Positions 18,986 to 29,973 of a DNA stretch of 64,000 nt are shown here, piece after piece. The DNA lies in NCBI GenBank assembly GCA_016793865.1, contig JAEULJ010000001.1:851496-915495 (forward strand), given 5' to 3'. Source of the stretch: Altererythrobacter sp. (GTDB lineage: Bacteria > Pseudomonadota > Alphaproteobacteria > Sphingomonadales > Sphingomonadaceae). Both the position numbers and the translations under genes were made by a program. Position 1 is the stretch's first letter; the number at the start of each line of letters is the position of its first letter. The notes under the pieces are model-generated. The model saw only the letters and a list, made by a program, of their open reading frames with translations, did no database searches and was not told the origin of the DNA.

Positions 18986-20415
18986 CTCCGCAGGAATTCG
19001 GGGGCCGACAGCATCATCGCCAAGCCCAGTGCGGGCGATTCGGAGCGCGCGATGGCCTGCTTCGTTTCCACGCCCGCGTCGGGCAGGACGCTGGTGACCA
19101 GCGTGCGTGCATCCACGCCGTCATTCACGCGCGAAGCGATCTGCTGCGCCACCTCCACGCGCGTCATCAGTGCGCCGGGGCCGGCCCAGTCGGGCGCGGT
19201 GTCGCCCCAGCCGGCCGGGCTGCCGGGCCGCCAGATCGGCTGGCCGAGTTGCTGGAGCAGCCCCGCCGCCGCCTGCCTGCCGGGCGGCTGCGCCAGGCCG
19301 GTGGCGCGCAGGCTGGCCACGGTCCAGTCCCACGGCGTGCGGAACTTGCCGGAGCCGGGAGCCCAGGCTTCGGGCGCGGCGATCAGAGCGCGGTAGACGC
19401 TCGGAAGGTCGCCGTTCGAGGAGAGGAACGCCTGTTCTATCCGCGCCACCGCGGCAGGGGGCGGCGTATCGGCGATGAAATGGCGCGCGAGCTTGGTCGC
19501 GATATGCCGCGCGGTGGCCGGATGACGGGCAAGGTCGCGCAGCATTCCGCGGGCCTGCTCGGCGCCGCCTTCGGGATAGCGCTTGCCCAGCATGGTGCGT
19601 GCGCCGGGCTCGTGCAGCGCGGGGGCGAAGACGCCGTCTCCGGGATCGCCCGCGATCAGCCGGGCGGTCCGTCCCTGGCCATAGCCTGCCACCGTCCAGC
19701 CCGTCAGCGCGCGGGCAAGCTCGGTAACATCCGCCTGGCTGTAGCCGGTCCGCGCGCCAAGGGTATGGAGTTCCAGGACTTCGCGGCCCAGGTTCTCGTT
19801 GAGACCGGGCTTGCGCCCCATCCGGCCGGCCATGCCGCCCACGCGCCTGGCCAGCGGGCTGCCCGGCCCGATCGATTGCGCCTGGTCCAGATAGAGCAGC
19901 ATGGCGGGGTGCAGCACCGCCGCGGCCAGCAAATCCTCGAAGCTGCCCATCATATTGGGCCGGATCGCCTCGAACTCGTAATTGCCGGCAAGGGGGATCA
20001 CCGGCAGCTTGTCGGCCGAGATGGCGAAATGATTGGCCCAGAAATGCACCAGCCGCTCCGGGAAGGGCGTTGCGGTCTGGAGCGCGCTGGCGAGACGGGC
20101 GTTCGTGGCACCGACATACGCCTCGCGAAGCCCACGGCGCAGCATCTGCGGAACGTCCTTGAGCGGATCGTCCGGCGGAGTGCCATCCGCCTGTGTCTGG
20201 CGACGCTGGCGGCGCATTTCCGAAACCTGCTCGCGGTAATCGCGGAACAGGGCCACGAGCTCCGGCCGGCCGGGCTGCGCGGCGAGAACCGGTGGGCGCG
20301 CAGCGAAGCGCGCGAGCTGGGCAGTGAGCCATCCGCGCGGATCGGCATCGGGCTTGTCGCCGGGGCGCGCACCGAGTCCGAAGCGGTCGAGCGCAATCGA
20401 CTTTTCGCCTGCCAT
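18982..20415 (-). CDS. DUF1800 family protein
   Basis: This is a 477-residue protein of the DUF1800 family. Characteristic segments are ALDRFGLGARPG near the start, RLVHFWANHFAIS (about 130), NLGREVLELHTLGARTGYSQ and DVTELARALTGWTV in the middle, and HIATKLARHFI later. The family is usually encoded beside DUF1501 proteins and its biochemical activity is unknown. I start it at 20415 because AAGGAG precedes that ATG; an ATG 13 codons upstream has no such site. No signal peptide is clear in this version, which is odd given that its partner has a Tat signal; it might be exported with the partner. Confidence 0.85.
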   Translation of the reverse strand: MAGEKSIALDRFGLGARPGDKPDADPRGWLTAQLARFAARPPVLAAQPGRPELVALFRDYREQVSEMRRQRRQTQADGTPPDDPLKDVPQMLRRGLREAYVGATNARLASALQTATPFPERLVHFWANHFAISADKLPVIPLAGNYEFEAIRPNMMGSFEDLLAAAVLHPAMLLYLDQAQSIGPGSPLARRVGGMAGRMGRKPGLNENLGREVLELHTLGARTGYSQADVTELARALTGWTVAGYGQGRTARLIAGDPGDGVFAPALHEPGARTMLGKRYPEGGAEQARGMLRDLARHPATARHIATKLARHFIADTPPPAAVARIEQAFLSSNGDLPSVYRALIAAPEAWAPGSGKFRTPWDWTVASLRATGLAQPPGRQAAAGLLQQLGQPIWRPGSPAGWGDTAPDWAGPGALMTRVEVAQQIASRVNDGVDARTLVTSVLPDAGVETKQAIARSESPALGLAMMLSAPEFLRR

Positions 20416-20546
20416 CGTCGCGTCTCCTTGCACACCCGCATTACGCTTCAGCACGCGATTCCGCCCGTCTCGACTTGTATCGCCTTGTCGAAGCCACCGG
20501 TGCTCCCATCTTCCTCAATCCCGGCTGAACGGAACAGGAGCTCATC

Positions 20547-21221
20547 ATGGCAGGCGGCAAGACCATTCTCATCCTCGGCGCATCGCGTGGCATCGGCCTC
20601 GGTCTGGCGCAGGAGTTCGCTGCCCGGGAGTGGCGGGTTATCGCCAGCGAGCGCCGCCGTAGCGAGGCGCTTCATGCGCTGGATGGCGTGGAGGTGGTGA
20701 CCGCGGACGTGACCGATCCCGCCAGCTACGCGGAGCTGGGCCTTGCCGATGGCTCGCTCGACGCAATTCTGGTCAATGCGGGGATCACGGGGGCGGCGCA
20801 TCAATCCGCGGAGCGCGCCAGCGATGAGGAGGTGACGGAAGTGATGATGGCCAATGCCTTCGGCCCGGCCCGTGCGGCACGGCAGCTGCTGCCCAGGCTC
20901 AAGGACGGTGGCGTCCTTGCCTTCATGTCATCGCTGATGGGCTCGATCGCAGACAGCTCGGGCGGCTATGACCTCTACCGCACCAGCAAGACCGCCCAGA
21001 ACATGCTTGCCAAGGGCATCTCGGAACAGATCGCCGGGCCGCGCGGCATCGCGGTGCTGTCGCTTCACCCCGGCTGGGTCCGCACCGACATGGGGGGCCC
21101 CAACGCCACCCTGGACATAGGCCAGAGCGTGCGCGGCCTGGCCGATGTCCTCGACCATGCCATCGGTGCCGGGGCCGGCTACCGCTTCGTCGATTATACC
21201 GGCGAGGCGCTGCCGTTCTGA
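20547..21221 (+). CDS. Short-chain dehydrogenase/reductase
   Basis: This is a 224-residue classical SDR. The nucleotide-binding motif is GASRGIG (residues 11-17), followed by DVTDPASY, the NAG motif in ILVNAGITG, the catalytic Ser in FMSSLMGS, and the YxxxK motif YRTSK. The motif for chain release, HPGWVRTDMGG, is also present. These features resemble the C-factor/CsgA-like subgroup of short SDRs. AGGAG precedes the ATG by seven bases. Substrate cannot be told from sequence. It diverges from the DUF1800 gene and converges on the malic enzyme gene with a 13-bp gap. Confidence 0.88.
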   Translation: MAGGKTILILGASRGIGLGLAQEFAAREWRVIASERRRSEALHALDGVEVVTADVTDPASYAELGLADGSLDAILVNAGITGAAHQSAERASDEEVTEVMMANAFGPARAARQLLPRLKDGGVLAFMSSLMGSIADSSGGYDLYRTSKTAQNMLAKGISEQIAGPRGIAVLSLHPGWVRTDMGGPNATLDIGQSVRGLADVLDHAIGAGAGYRFVDYTGEALPF

Positions 21222-21234
21222 CCGCGCCCGCGGT

Positions 21235-23496
<2,262 letters not shown>

Positions 23497-23612
23497 GCTT
23501 GCTCCGGCTGGGGGGGTGGCGGCGGCTGCCCTTAACGCAAACGGTCAGCAGGGGAAAGCCGCGCCTGTGGCGGTGGCGAATCGCTTGTGTCACCGCTACC
23601 TCCCGGGCCGCG

Positions 23613-26225
23613 ATGAGCGGCGGCGCATCCCCCATGATCGAGCAATATCTGGCGCTCAAGGCCGAGGCCGAGGGCTGCCTGCTGTTCTATCGCATGGGCG
23701 ACTTCTTCGAACTGTTCTTCGATGACGCGAAGGTGGCGGCGGGCGTGCTCGACATCGCGCTCACCAGTCGCGGCGAGCACGCGGGCGCGCCTATCCCGAT
23801 GTGCGGCGTGCCGGTGCATTCGGCGGAGGGCTATCTTGCGCGGCTGATCCGTGCCGGCCAGCGCGTGGCTATCGCCGAGCAGGTCGAAACGCCGGAGGAA
23901 GCACGCAGGCGCGGCGGTTCGAAGGCGCTCGTGGCGCGCGCCATCGTGCGCTTCGTGACTGCCGGCACGCTGACGGAGGAGGCGTTGCTCGACCCGCGCA
24001 GTGCCAATTTGCTGGTGGCGCTTGCGCCCCTGCGCGACGGGGTGGGCGTTGCCGCCTGCGACATCTCTACCGGGCGGCTGGAGCTGGAGGAATGTGCGCC
24101 GGAAGCGCTGCCCGGTGTATTGGCGCGGATCGCGGCGAGCGAAGCGGTGGCTCCCGATGACTGGCGCGAGGCGTGGGATGGCGTGATCGCGCGCCCTCGC
24201 GCCGATTTCCGCAGCGAGGATGGCGAAGCGCGGCTGAAGGCGCTTCACGGGCTGGGCACGCTCGACGGGCTGGGCGATTTCACCCGCCCGATGCTGGCGG
24301 CGGCGGGCGGACTGATCGCCTATCTCGACCATGTCGGGCGAGGCGCCCTGCCGCTGCTGCTGCCACCGGTGGCCCGGCGCGGCGAGGCGCGGCTGGCGAT
24401 GGACGCGGCCACACGGGCAAGCCTCGAGGTGACCGAGGCCCAGGGCGGTGGACGCGCGGGTAGCCTGCTGGCGGCGCTGGACCGCTGCTCGACCGGGGCA
24501 GGCTCGCGGTTGCTCGCGGAGGATCTCGCCGCGCCGCTGGCGGAGCGGGCGGCGATCGAGGCACGCCATGCCGCGGTGGCGCATTGCCATCGCGACCCCA
24601 TCCTGCGCGGCGATCTGCGCGCGGTGCTGCGGCAATGCCCGGATGTGGCGCGCGCGCTGGGGCGGATCGTGGCCGGGCGCGGCTCCCCGCGCGATCTCGG
24701 CCAGCTGCGCGATGGCCTGAGCGAGGCGCGCCGCTTGCGTGCCGTGCTCGAATCCAGCGCCGATCTGCCGCCGCTGCTGGCCGAGGCGGCGCGGGCGCTT
24801 GGGGGGCATTCGGCGCTGATCGATCATCTCGAGCGGGCGCTGGTCCCCTCGCCGCCGACCGAGCGCGCCCAGGGTGGCTTCATCGCCGCGGGATATGACC
24901 ATGCGCTCGACGTGCTGCGCGAGGCGAGCGGCAACGCCCGCCGCGCCATCGCCGCGCTGGAGGCGAAGTATCGCGAGGAGACGGGCACGCCCTCGCTCAA
25001 GATCCGCCACAACAAGGTGCTGGGCTATTTCATCGAGGTGCCCGCGCGCCACGCCGACCGGCTTATGGCCGCGGACAGCGGCTTCGCGCATCGGCAGACC
25101 ATGGCCGGGGCGGTGCGGTTCAACTCGCTGGGGCTGCACGAGGAAGCCAGTCGCATCGCCGAGGCGGGCGGCCATGCGCTCGCCGCCGAGGAAGCCCATT
25201 TCGAGGAGCTGATCGCCGAGGTTGCCACCTGCCGCGAGGCGATCGCGGCGACCGCCGGCGCGCTGGCGCGGATCGACGTATCGGCCGCCCTGGCCGAGCG
25301 CGCGGCGGAGGGCGACTGGGTTCGCCCCGAGATGCTCGATGCGCCCTGCCTGGAGGTGACGGGCGGGCGGCATCCGGTGGTCGAGGCCGCGCTGGCGCGG
25401 GACCGCTCGGCAGGGGGCGAACGGTTCGTGGCCAATGACTGCACGCTCGGCCCGGACGACCGGCTGTGGCTGATCGGCGGGCCGAACATGGGCGGCAAGT
25501 CCACCTTCCTGCGCCAGAATGCGCTGATCCTGCTGCTGGCGCAGGCGGGCGCCTTCGTCCCGGCGCAGGCCGCGCGCATCGGCGTCGCCGACCGGCTGTT
25601 CAGCCGCGTCGGCGCCAGCGACAACCTCGCCCGGGGGCGATCGACCTTCATGGTCGAGATGGTGGAGACCGCCGCGATCCTCAGCCAGGCGACCGAGCGC
25701 AGCTTCGTGATCCTCGACGAGGTCGGGCGCGGCACCTCGACCTATGACGGCATGGCGCTCGCCTGGGCGGTGGTGGAAGCGGTGCACGGGCAATTGCGCT
25801 GCCGGTGCCTGTTCGCCACGCATTATCACGAGCTCGCCCGGCTGGCGGAGACCTGCGAGGCGTTGAGCCTGCATCATGTCCGCGCCCGTGAGTGGAAGGG
25901 CGAGCTGGTCCTGCTTCACGAGGTCGCGCCGGGGCCTGCCGATCGCAGCTATGGCATCGCCGTCGCCCGGCTGGCGGGGTTGCCGCCCGCCGTGTTGAAG
26001 CGGGCGAAGACGATCCTCGACCGGCTCGAGAAGGGGCGGGCCGAGACCGGCGGGCTGGCCGCAGGGCTCGGCGATCTCCCGCTCTTCGCCGCCGCGGCTC
26101 AGGAAGAGCCGCCTACGGCCGATCCCCTCACCGCGGCGCTTGCCGCGATCGAACCCGATCAGCTTTCCCCGCGCGAAGCGCTCGAGGCGCTCTATCGGCT
26201 CAAGGCCTTGGCGCCCCGGGGCTGA
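23613..26225 (+). CDS. mutS: DNA mismatch repair protein MutS
   Basis: This is an 870-residue MutS. The N-terminal mismatch-binding motif is GCLLFYRMGDFFELF (Phe-x-Glu loop FFELF). The ATPase domain has the Walker A GGPNMGGKSTFLRQ (about 623-636), the DEVGRGTSTYDG segment and the helix-turn-helix near the C-terminus. It recognises base mismatches and recruits MutL for repair. I choose the ATG at 23613 (MSGGASPMIEQYLALK) rather than the in-frame ATG at 23499, which would add 38 low-complexity residues and sits next to the divergent malic enzyme gene. Its stop lies 3 bp from that of the convergent small acidic gene. Confidence 0.96.
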   Translation: MSGGASPMIEQYLALKAEAEGCLLFYRMGDFFELFFDDAKVAAGVLDIALTSRGEHAGAPIPMCGVPVHSAEGYLARLIRAGQRVAIAEQVETPEEARRRGGSKALVARAIVRFVTAGTLTEEALLDPRSANLLVALAPLRDGVGVAACDISTGRLELEECAPEALPGVLARIAASEAVAPDDWREAWDGVIARPRADFRSEDGEARLKALHGLGTLDGLGDFTRPMLAAAGGLIAYLDHVGRGALPLLLPPVARRGEARLAMDAATRASLEVTEAQGGGRAGSLLAALDRCSTGAGSRLLAEDLAAPLAERAAIEARHAAVAHCHRDPILRGDLRAVLRQCPDVARALGRIVAGRGSPRDLGQLRDGLSEARRLRAVLESSADLPPLLAEAARALGGHSALIDHLERALVPSPPTERAQGGFIAAGYDHALDVLREASGNARRAIAALEAKYREETGTPSLKIRHNKVLGYFIEVPARHADRLMAADSGFAHRQTMAGAVRFNSLGLHEEASRIAEAGGHALAAEEAHFEELIAEVATCREAIAATAGALARIDVSAALAERAAEGDWVRPEMLDAPCLEVTGGRHPVVEAALARDRSAGGERFVANDCTLGPDDRLWLIGGPNMGGKSTFLRQNALILLLAQAGAFVPAQAARIGVADRLFSRVGASDNLARGRSTFMVEMVETAAILSQATERSFVILDEVGRGTSTYDGMALAWAVVEAVHGQLRCRCLFATHYHELARLAETCEALSLHHVRAREWKGELVLLHEVAPGPADRSYGIAVARLAGLPPAVLKRAKTILDRLEKGRAETGGLAAGLGDLPLFAAAAQEEPPTADPLTAALAAIEPDQLSPREALEALYRLKALAPRG

Positions 26226-26228
26226 GGT

Positions 26229-26564
26229 TCACATATCGTCCGGATCGTGGCCCCCGCCGTATTTCTCCTCCTCGTCGTCCATGTTGTCCTCGCCGCGATA
26301 GGCGCCCATGTCGATCCGGCCGGAACGCTCCATGTCGCGCATGTGATCGACCAGATCCTGGGTTGAATCGCCATCGAGATTGCTGCCCTTGACCTTGATG
26401 CTCTCGGTCGGGCTGCCGTAGTCGCCGGGATTGCGGCCCCGTGCCTCGTCGGCGAGGGTCTGCGCCTGCGCGCCCTCGTCGTCCTGCTCGGCATTGTGCG
26501 TCTCCGGCGCGAGGCCGGCCTGGATGGCGGTATCGGCTTCGGGCTTGCTGTCGCGGTCGGGCAT
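26229..26564 (-). CDS. Small acidic hypothetical protein
   Basis: This is a 111-residue protein rich in Asp, Glu and Gly with no hydrophobic segment, so it should be soluble and largely disordered. The middle part, NPGDYGSPTESIKVKG, and the following DGDSTQDLVDHMRDMERS look more ordered and may be conserved. The C-terminus is strongly acidic (DNMDDEEEKYGGGHD). AAAGGAGAT precedes the ATG, and it lies 27 bp after the 3-hydroxybutyryl-CoA dehydrogenase gene in the same direction, so the two are probably cotranscribed. I recognise no family and assign no function. Coding status is supported by the ribosome-binding site and tight spacing. Confidence 0.7.
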   Translation of the reverse strand: MPDRDSKPEADTAIQAGLAPETHNAEQDDEGAQAQTLADEARGRNPGDYGSPTESIKVKGSNLDGDSTQDLVDHMRDMERSGRIDMGAYRGEDNMDDEEEKYGGGHDPDDM

Positions 26565-26591
26565 CGCAGATCTCCTTTGCCGAAGTGAACG

Positions 26592-27461
26592 TCACCGCGT
26601 CGGCACGGGTTCCTCGCCTGCGTAATCGTAGAAGCCGCACCCGCTCTTGCGGCCCAGCCAGCCGGCCTCGACATATTTCACCAGCAGCGGCGCGGGGCGA
26701 TATTTGCTGTCGCCGGTGCTGGAATGCAGCACGCGCACGATTTCCAGGCAGGTGTCGAGCCCGATGAAATCGGCGAGCTGCAACGGCCCCATCGGGTGAT
26801 TGAGGCCCAGCCGAGCGGCGGCATCGATATCGGCGATCCCCGCCGTGCCCTGGCCCAGCACGAACACCGCCTCGTTTATCATCGGCAGCAGGATGCGGTT
26901 GACGATGAAGCCGGGCTCGTCCTGGCTGGTCACCACCTGCTTGCCGAGGCTTTGCGCGAAGGCGCGGGTGCGGCGCGTGGTATCCTCGCTGGTGGCGAGG
27001 CCGGGGATCACCTCGATCAGCGGCATCAGCGGCACCGGGTTGAAGAAATGCAGCCCGATGAAGCGCGCAGCATCGGGGGCGTGCGCGGCCATGCGGGTGA
27101 TCGGGATCGAGCTGGTGTTGGAGGCGAGGATGGCGTCGGCGGCGAGCACCGCGCCGGCCTTCTGGAAGATCGCGCGCTTCACCTCTTCGCGCTCGGTCGC
27201 CGCTTCGATGACGAATTCGGCATCCGCGAAGGCGGCGTAGTCGGCCACCGGGGTGATCCGCGCCAACGTCGCCTCGGCATCGGCACCGGCGATCTTCTCC
27301 TTGGCGACGAGCTTGCCCAGCCCCTTCTCGATCCCTGCCCTGGCCTTCTCGGCGGTCGCCAGGTCGATATCGGCGAGCAGCACCGCATTGCCACGCGCAG
27401 CCGCGACCTGCGCGATGCCGGCGCCCATCTGCCCGGCCCCGATCACGGCGATAGTCGTCAT
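26592..27461 (-). CDS. 3-hydroxybutyryl-CoA dehydrogenase
   Basis: This is a 289-residue NAD(P)-dependent 3-hydroxyacyl-CoA dehydrogenase of the short (Hbd/PaaH) type. It has VIGAGQMGAGIAQVAA at the N-terminus, ASNTSSIPIT, the catalytic His in GLHFFNPVPLMPLIE with the downstream Glu, and a C-terminal helical domain ending GRKSGCGFYDY. It oxidises 3-hydroxybutyryl-CoA to acetoacetyl-CoA, or the reverse, in butanoate or polyhydroxybutyrate metabolism. The length of 289 matches the free-standing enzyme rather than a FadB-type fusion. It is followed by the small acidic gene. No electron-transfer or bcd genes are near, so a biosynthetic or catabolic direction cannot be told. Confidence 0.92.
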   Translation of the reverse strand: MTTIAVIGAGQMGAGIAQVAAARGNAVLLADIDLATAEKARAGIEKGLGKLVAKEKIAGADAEATLARITPVADYAAFADAEFVIEAATEREEVKRAIFQKAGAVLAADAILASNTSSIPITRMAAHAPDAARFIGLHFFNPVPLMPLIEVIPGLATSEDTTRRTRAFAQSLGKQVVTSQDEPGFIVNRILLPMINEAVFVLGQGTAGIADIDAAARLGLNHPMGPLQLADFIGLDTCLEIVRVLHSSTGDSKYRPAPLLVKYVEAGWLGRKSGCGFYDYAGEEPVPTR

Positions 27462-27568
27462 TCGTCAATCCCTTCGCGCTTGCAGCACGCGCGGATAGCG
27501 AGGCGGCGGAAACTTGGCCAGAGCGGGGGCGTGGACCACTGACCGGGGGGTTTTTATAAACTCCAGCA

Positions 27569-28057
27569 TCATCGCGCGGCGCCCTCGCCGGGCAATGCCA
27601 CGGGATCGTCGCCCAGCCGGCGGAGCAGCCGGAAAAGCGTGGAATCATCGGGCTTTCGCCGCACGCCGCACATCCGGCCGCGATAGACCACGGGCTGGAC
27701 GAAGCCGGTTTCGAGCCAGGACATCAGCGTCACAAGTGTCACCTTCCGAAAATCCGGTCTTGGCGTCGGCACATGGCCGCATCCGGGCGGGGTCAGCACC
27801 CGGTCCCACATGGCGGCGAAGCTCTCGGCCTCCTTGCGCGACCGCAGGCGATAGGCGCTCGCCCGCGTCATCCCGACCGCCTTGGCCGCGGCGGCGACCG
27901 ATCCGGTCACATAAAGCGCGCTCAGAAACCCGCACTGCCGCGACTCGCTCCACCCGTCGGCGCGCGCCCGCAGCGGCACAGGCCGGAACCAGCCCGGACG
28001 GCGACGGCTACGGTGGGCGTTTCGGGGGGCGGGTTTGGAGGGCGAGCGAATCGGCAT
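27569..28057 (-). CDS. Helix-turn-helix hypothetical protein
   Basis: This is a 162-residue protein with an N-terminal basic tail (about 1-35) and a clear helix-turn-helix: ALYVTGSVAAAAKAVGMTRA then SAYRLRSRKEAES. That pattern resembles the HTH of transposase/Fis- or LysR-like DNA binders, but no effector domain follows. Residues 85-150 are rich in Arg and Pro and contain a Cys-containing CGVRRKPDDS segment. Proteins like this occur in sphingomonads, but I know no function for them. The start at 28057 (MPIRSPSK) is a choice; another ATG lies 18 bases upstream. It stands alone between other genes, with gaps of 107 and 123 bp. Confidence 0.65.
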   Translation of the reverse strand: MPIRSPSKPAPRNAHRSRRRPGWFRPVPLRARADGWSESRQCGFLSALYVTGSVAAAAKAVGMTRASAYRLRSRKEAESFAAMWDRVLTPPGCGHVPTPRPDFRKVTLVTLMSWLETGFVQPVVYRGRMCGVRRKPDDSTLFRLLRRLGDDPVALPGEGAAR

Positions 28058-28180
28058 CGCGAGTATAGGCCACAAGCGGGGCGGTGTAGGAAAGTTGTTT
28101 TTGCTTCAGTCGATGTGGGGTCGCAGGCGGGCTGCTAGTTCCGAGACGCGACGGCTAGTCCCATAGTCCCGAAACGGTCC

Positions 28181-28747
28181 TTACCGGTTCGCCCCCGGCA
28201 CCCATTTCACATCGTCAGCGCCGTCGGCGTTCAGGTGCCGGGCGAGGACGAAGAGGTAGTCGCTGAGACGGTTGATATAGGCGAGCGCGGCGGGGTTCAC
28301 CGGCTCCTCGGCCGCGAGCGCGACCATCGCGCGTTCGGCGCGGCGGACGGAGGCGCGGGCGATGTGGGCACGGGCGGCGGGCTCGCTGCCGCCGGGGAGG
28401 ATGAAGCTGTCGAGCGGGGCGAGCGCTTCGTTCAGTCCGTCGATTGCCTGTTCGAGCCATTCGACCTGCGCGGGCGCGATCCTCAGCACCATCTCCGACG
28501 GCGCGAAATCGTCTCCGGGCGTGGCGATATCGGCGCCGAGGTCGAACAGATCGTTCTGGATGCGCGTCAGTGCGTCGCGCGCTTTGCCTTCCACGCCGCA
28601 CACCGCCAGCCCGATGGCGCTGTTCGCCTCGTCCACCGCGCCGATCGCCTCGAACCGCGCGGAGTGCTTCGCCTGCCGCGAGCCATCGACAAGGCCGCTG
28701 CTGCCGTCGTCTCCCGTGCGGGTGTAGATCTTGTTGAGCTTGACCAA
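28181..28747 (-). CDS. Cob(I)alamin adenosyltransferase, PduO type
   Basis: This is a 188-residue ATP:cob(I)alamin adenosyltransferase of the PduO/CobO-type II trimer family. Hallmarks are KIYTRTGDDGSSGLVDG near the N-terminus (ATP site), FEAIGAVDEANSAIG, LFDLGADIATP, FILPGGSEPAARAHIARA and RRAERAM (arginine of the active site), and INRLSDYLFVLAR. It transfers the 5'-deoxyadenosyl group to make adenosylcobalamin. No cobalamin-dependent enzyme is in the window. It is followed after 37 bp by no gene on the same strand that clearly shares its job; upstream the HIG1-type gene and gluQ read in the same direction. Confidence 0.92.
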   Translation of the reverse strand: MVKLNKIYTRTGDDGSSGLVDGSRQAKHSARFEAIGAVDEANSAIGLAVCGVEGKARDALTRIQNDLFDLGADIATPGDDFAPSEMVLRIAPAQVEWLEQAIDGLNEALAPLDSFILPGGSEPAARAHIARASVRRAERAMVALAAEEPVNPAALAYINRLSDYLFVLARHLNADGADDVKWVPGANR

Positions 28748-28784
28748 GGTTGCGCGCCGGCCCGTGCCCCAGCCGGCCGGCGGC

Positions 28785-29015
28785 TCAGCGTGTCATCGCC
28801 AGCAGCACGGCGACCACCACGATTGCCAGCGCCTGGTATTTGATGCGGTTCATCATCATGCGGTTCTGCATGAGCTGCATCTCGGTCACATTGTCGGCGC
28901 CGCCGCTCTCCAGATCGATGCGGGTGGTCTTCAGGAAGGCGACGACCCCGCGCACGAGCGAGAACACGGTAAGGCCCATGAGGACGACGAGCACGATGAT
29001 GAGGAGCGTGGTCAT
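28785..29015 (-). CDS. HIG1-domain small membrane protein
   Basis: This is a 76-residue protein with two membrane helices (about 4-28 and 57-75) joined by a loop with ESGGADNVTEMQLMQNRMMM. The second helix starts NRIKYQALAIV. This layout, with an RMM..RIKYQA stretch, matches the HIG1 (hypoxia-induced gene 1) domain family, whose mitochondrial members support respiratory supercomplexes. In alphaproteobacteria the role is less clear; an association with cytochrome oxidase is possible. It lies 9 bp from gluQ upstream and 37 bp from the adenosyltransferase downstream, all on the same strand. Confidence 0.75.
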   Translation of the reverse strand: MTTLLIIVLVVLMGLTVFSLVRGVVAFLKTTRIDLESGGADNVTEMQLMQNRMMMNRIKYQALAIVVVAVLLAMTR

Positions 29016-29024
29016 GGCCGCAAT

Positions 29025-29864
29025 CTAGGCATTGGCGAGCGTAATGCCAGCGGGAAAGCGACCGGCGCGCATGGCATCGGCCAGCGCGCGCCCGTCCTCC
29101 CCCGCCGCGCGCCGGTCCGCCAGCGAGGGCGAGCGGCGGCTCTTGGCCAGCTTGCGGCCGCTATCATCCACCAGCAGGCCATGATGGTGCCAGCGCGGCA
29201 CGGGCAGCCCGAGCAGCGCCTGCAGCAGGCGGTGGACATGGGTGGCGGCGAACAGGTCCATGCCGCGCGTCACCACCTCCACCCCGTCCGCCGCATCGTC
29301 CAGCGTGACCGCCAGGTGATAGCTGGCGGGCGCATCCTTGCGGACCAGCACCATGTCGCCGAAGCCGCCCAGTGCCCCGGCATCGGTGCGCTGCGGGCCG
29401 TGCCGTTCGTCGTGCCAGTCGAGCGGCCCGGTGCGGGCGAGCGCGGCCGCGCTGTCGAGCCGCCAGGCGGCGGGAAGCGCTGGATCGATGTCGCGCCCGC
29501 GGCAGGTGCCGGGGTAGATCGGCCCTTCCGCCCCGGCAGGCGGGGCTAGCGCGGCTATCTCGGCGCGGGTGCAGGTGCAGGGATAGAGCAGCCCTTCCTG
29601 GCGCAGCCGGGCCGCGCCGGCGGCGTAGCTGGCGAGGCGGGTGGACTGGGCCGCTACTTCGGCGAAGGAGAGGCCGAGCCAGGCGAGATCGGCGCGGAAA
29701 TCCTCCGCCAGATCGGCGCGAGAGCGGCCCCCGTCGATATCCTCGAGCCGCAGCAGGGCGCGCCCGCCGTCCACCCGCGCGCGATCATGCGCGGCGATCG
29801 CGGACCAGGCATGGCCGAGATGGAGCGGGCCATTGGGGCTGGGCGCGAAGCGGGTGACGGTCAT
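29025..29864 (-). CDS. gluQ: Glutamyl-Q tRNA(Asp) synthetase
   Basis: This is a 279-residue truncated glutamyl-tRNA synthetase. It begins MTVTRFAPSPNGPLHLGHAW, which contains the HLGH form of the HIGH motif, and has KLAKS as the KMSKS equivalent. Cysteine-containing PCTCTRAEI and PGTCRGRD form the zinc site seen in YadB/GluQ. The anticodon-binding domain of GltX is absent, as expected for the family, which attaches Glu to queuosine in tRNA(Asp). I start at 29864 because the sequence before it has no similarity to the family. Downstream on the same strand is the HIG1-type gene, 9 bp away. Confidence 0.93.
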   Translation of the reverse strand: MTVTRFAPSPNGPLHLGHAWSAIAAHDRARVDGGRALLRLEDIDGGRSRADLAEDFRADLAWLGLSFAEVAAQSTRLASYAAGAARLRQEGLLYPCTCTRAEIAALAPPAGAEGPIYPGTCRGRDIDPALPAAWRLDSAAALARTGPLDWHDERHGPQRTDAGALGGFGDMVLVRKDAPASYHLAVTLDDAADGVEVVTRGMDLFAATHVHRLLQALLGLPVPRWHHHGLLVDDSGRKLAKSRRSPSLADRRAAGEDGRALADAMRAGRFPAGITLANA

Positions 29865-29973
29865 GGCCGGAACCGGGCGGCGGAGTGGAGAACGCTGTGG
29901 ATAGCCCGTGTGTAACCGTCTTGACGCTTCTCCGGGCAATGGCATCCTTGCTTCATCGGGGAGGAACGCCCGC

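Noticed and set aside
27541..27560. G run followed by TTTTTATAAA that looks like the end of a terminator
   Set aside because: No stem precedes the T run on either strand, so it is not supported as a terminator.
29917..29946. TTGACG upstream of the HNH gene
   Set aside because: No reasonable -10 box at 16-19 bases spacing; reported only here.
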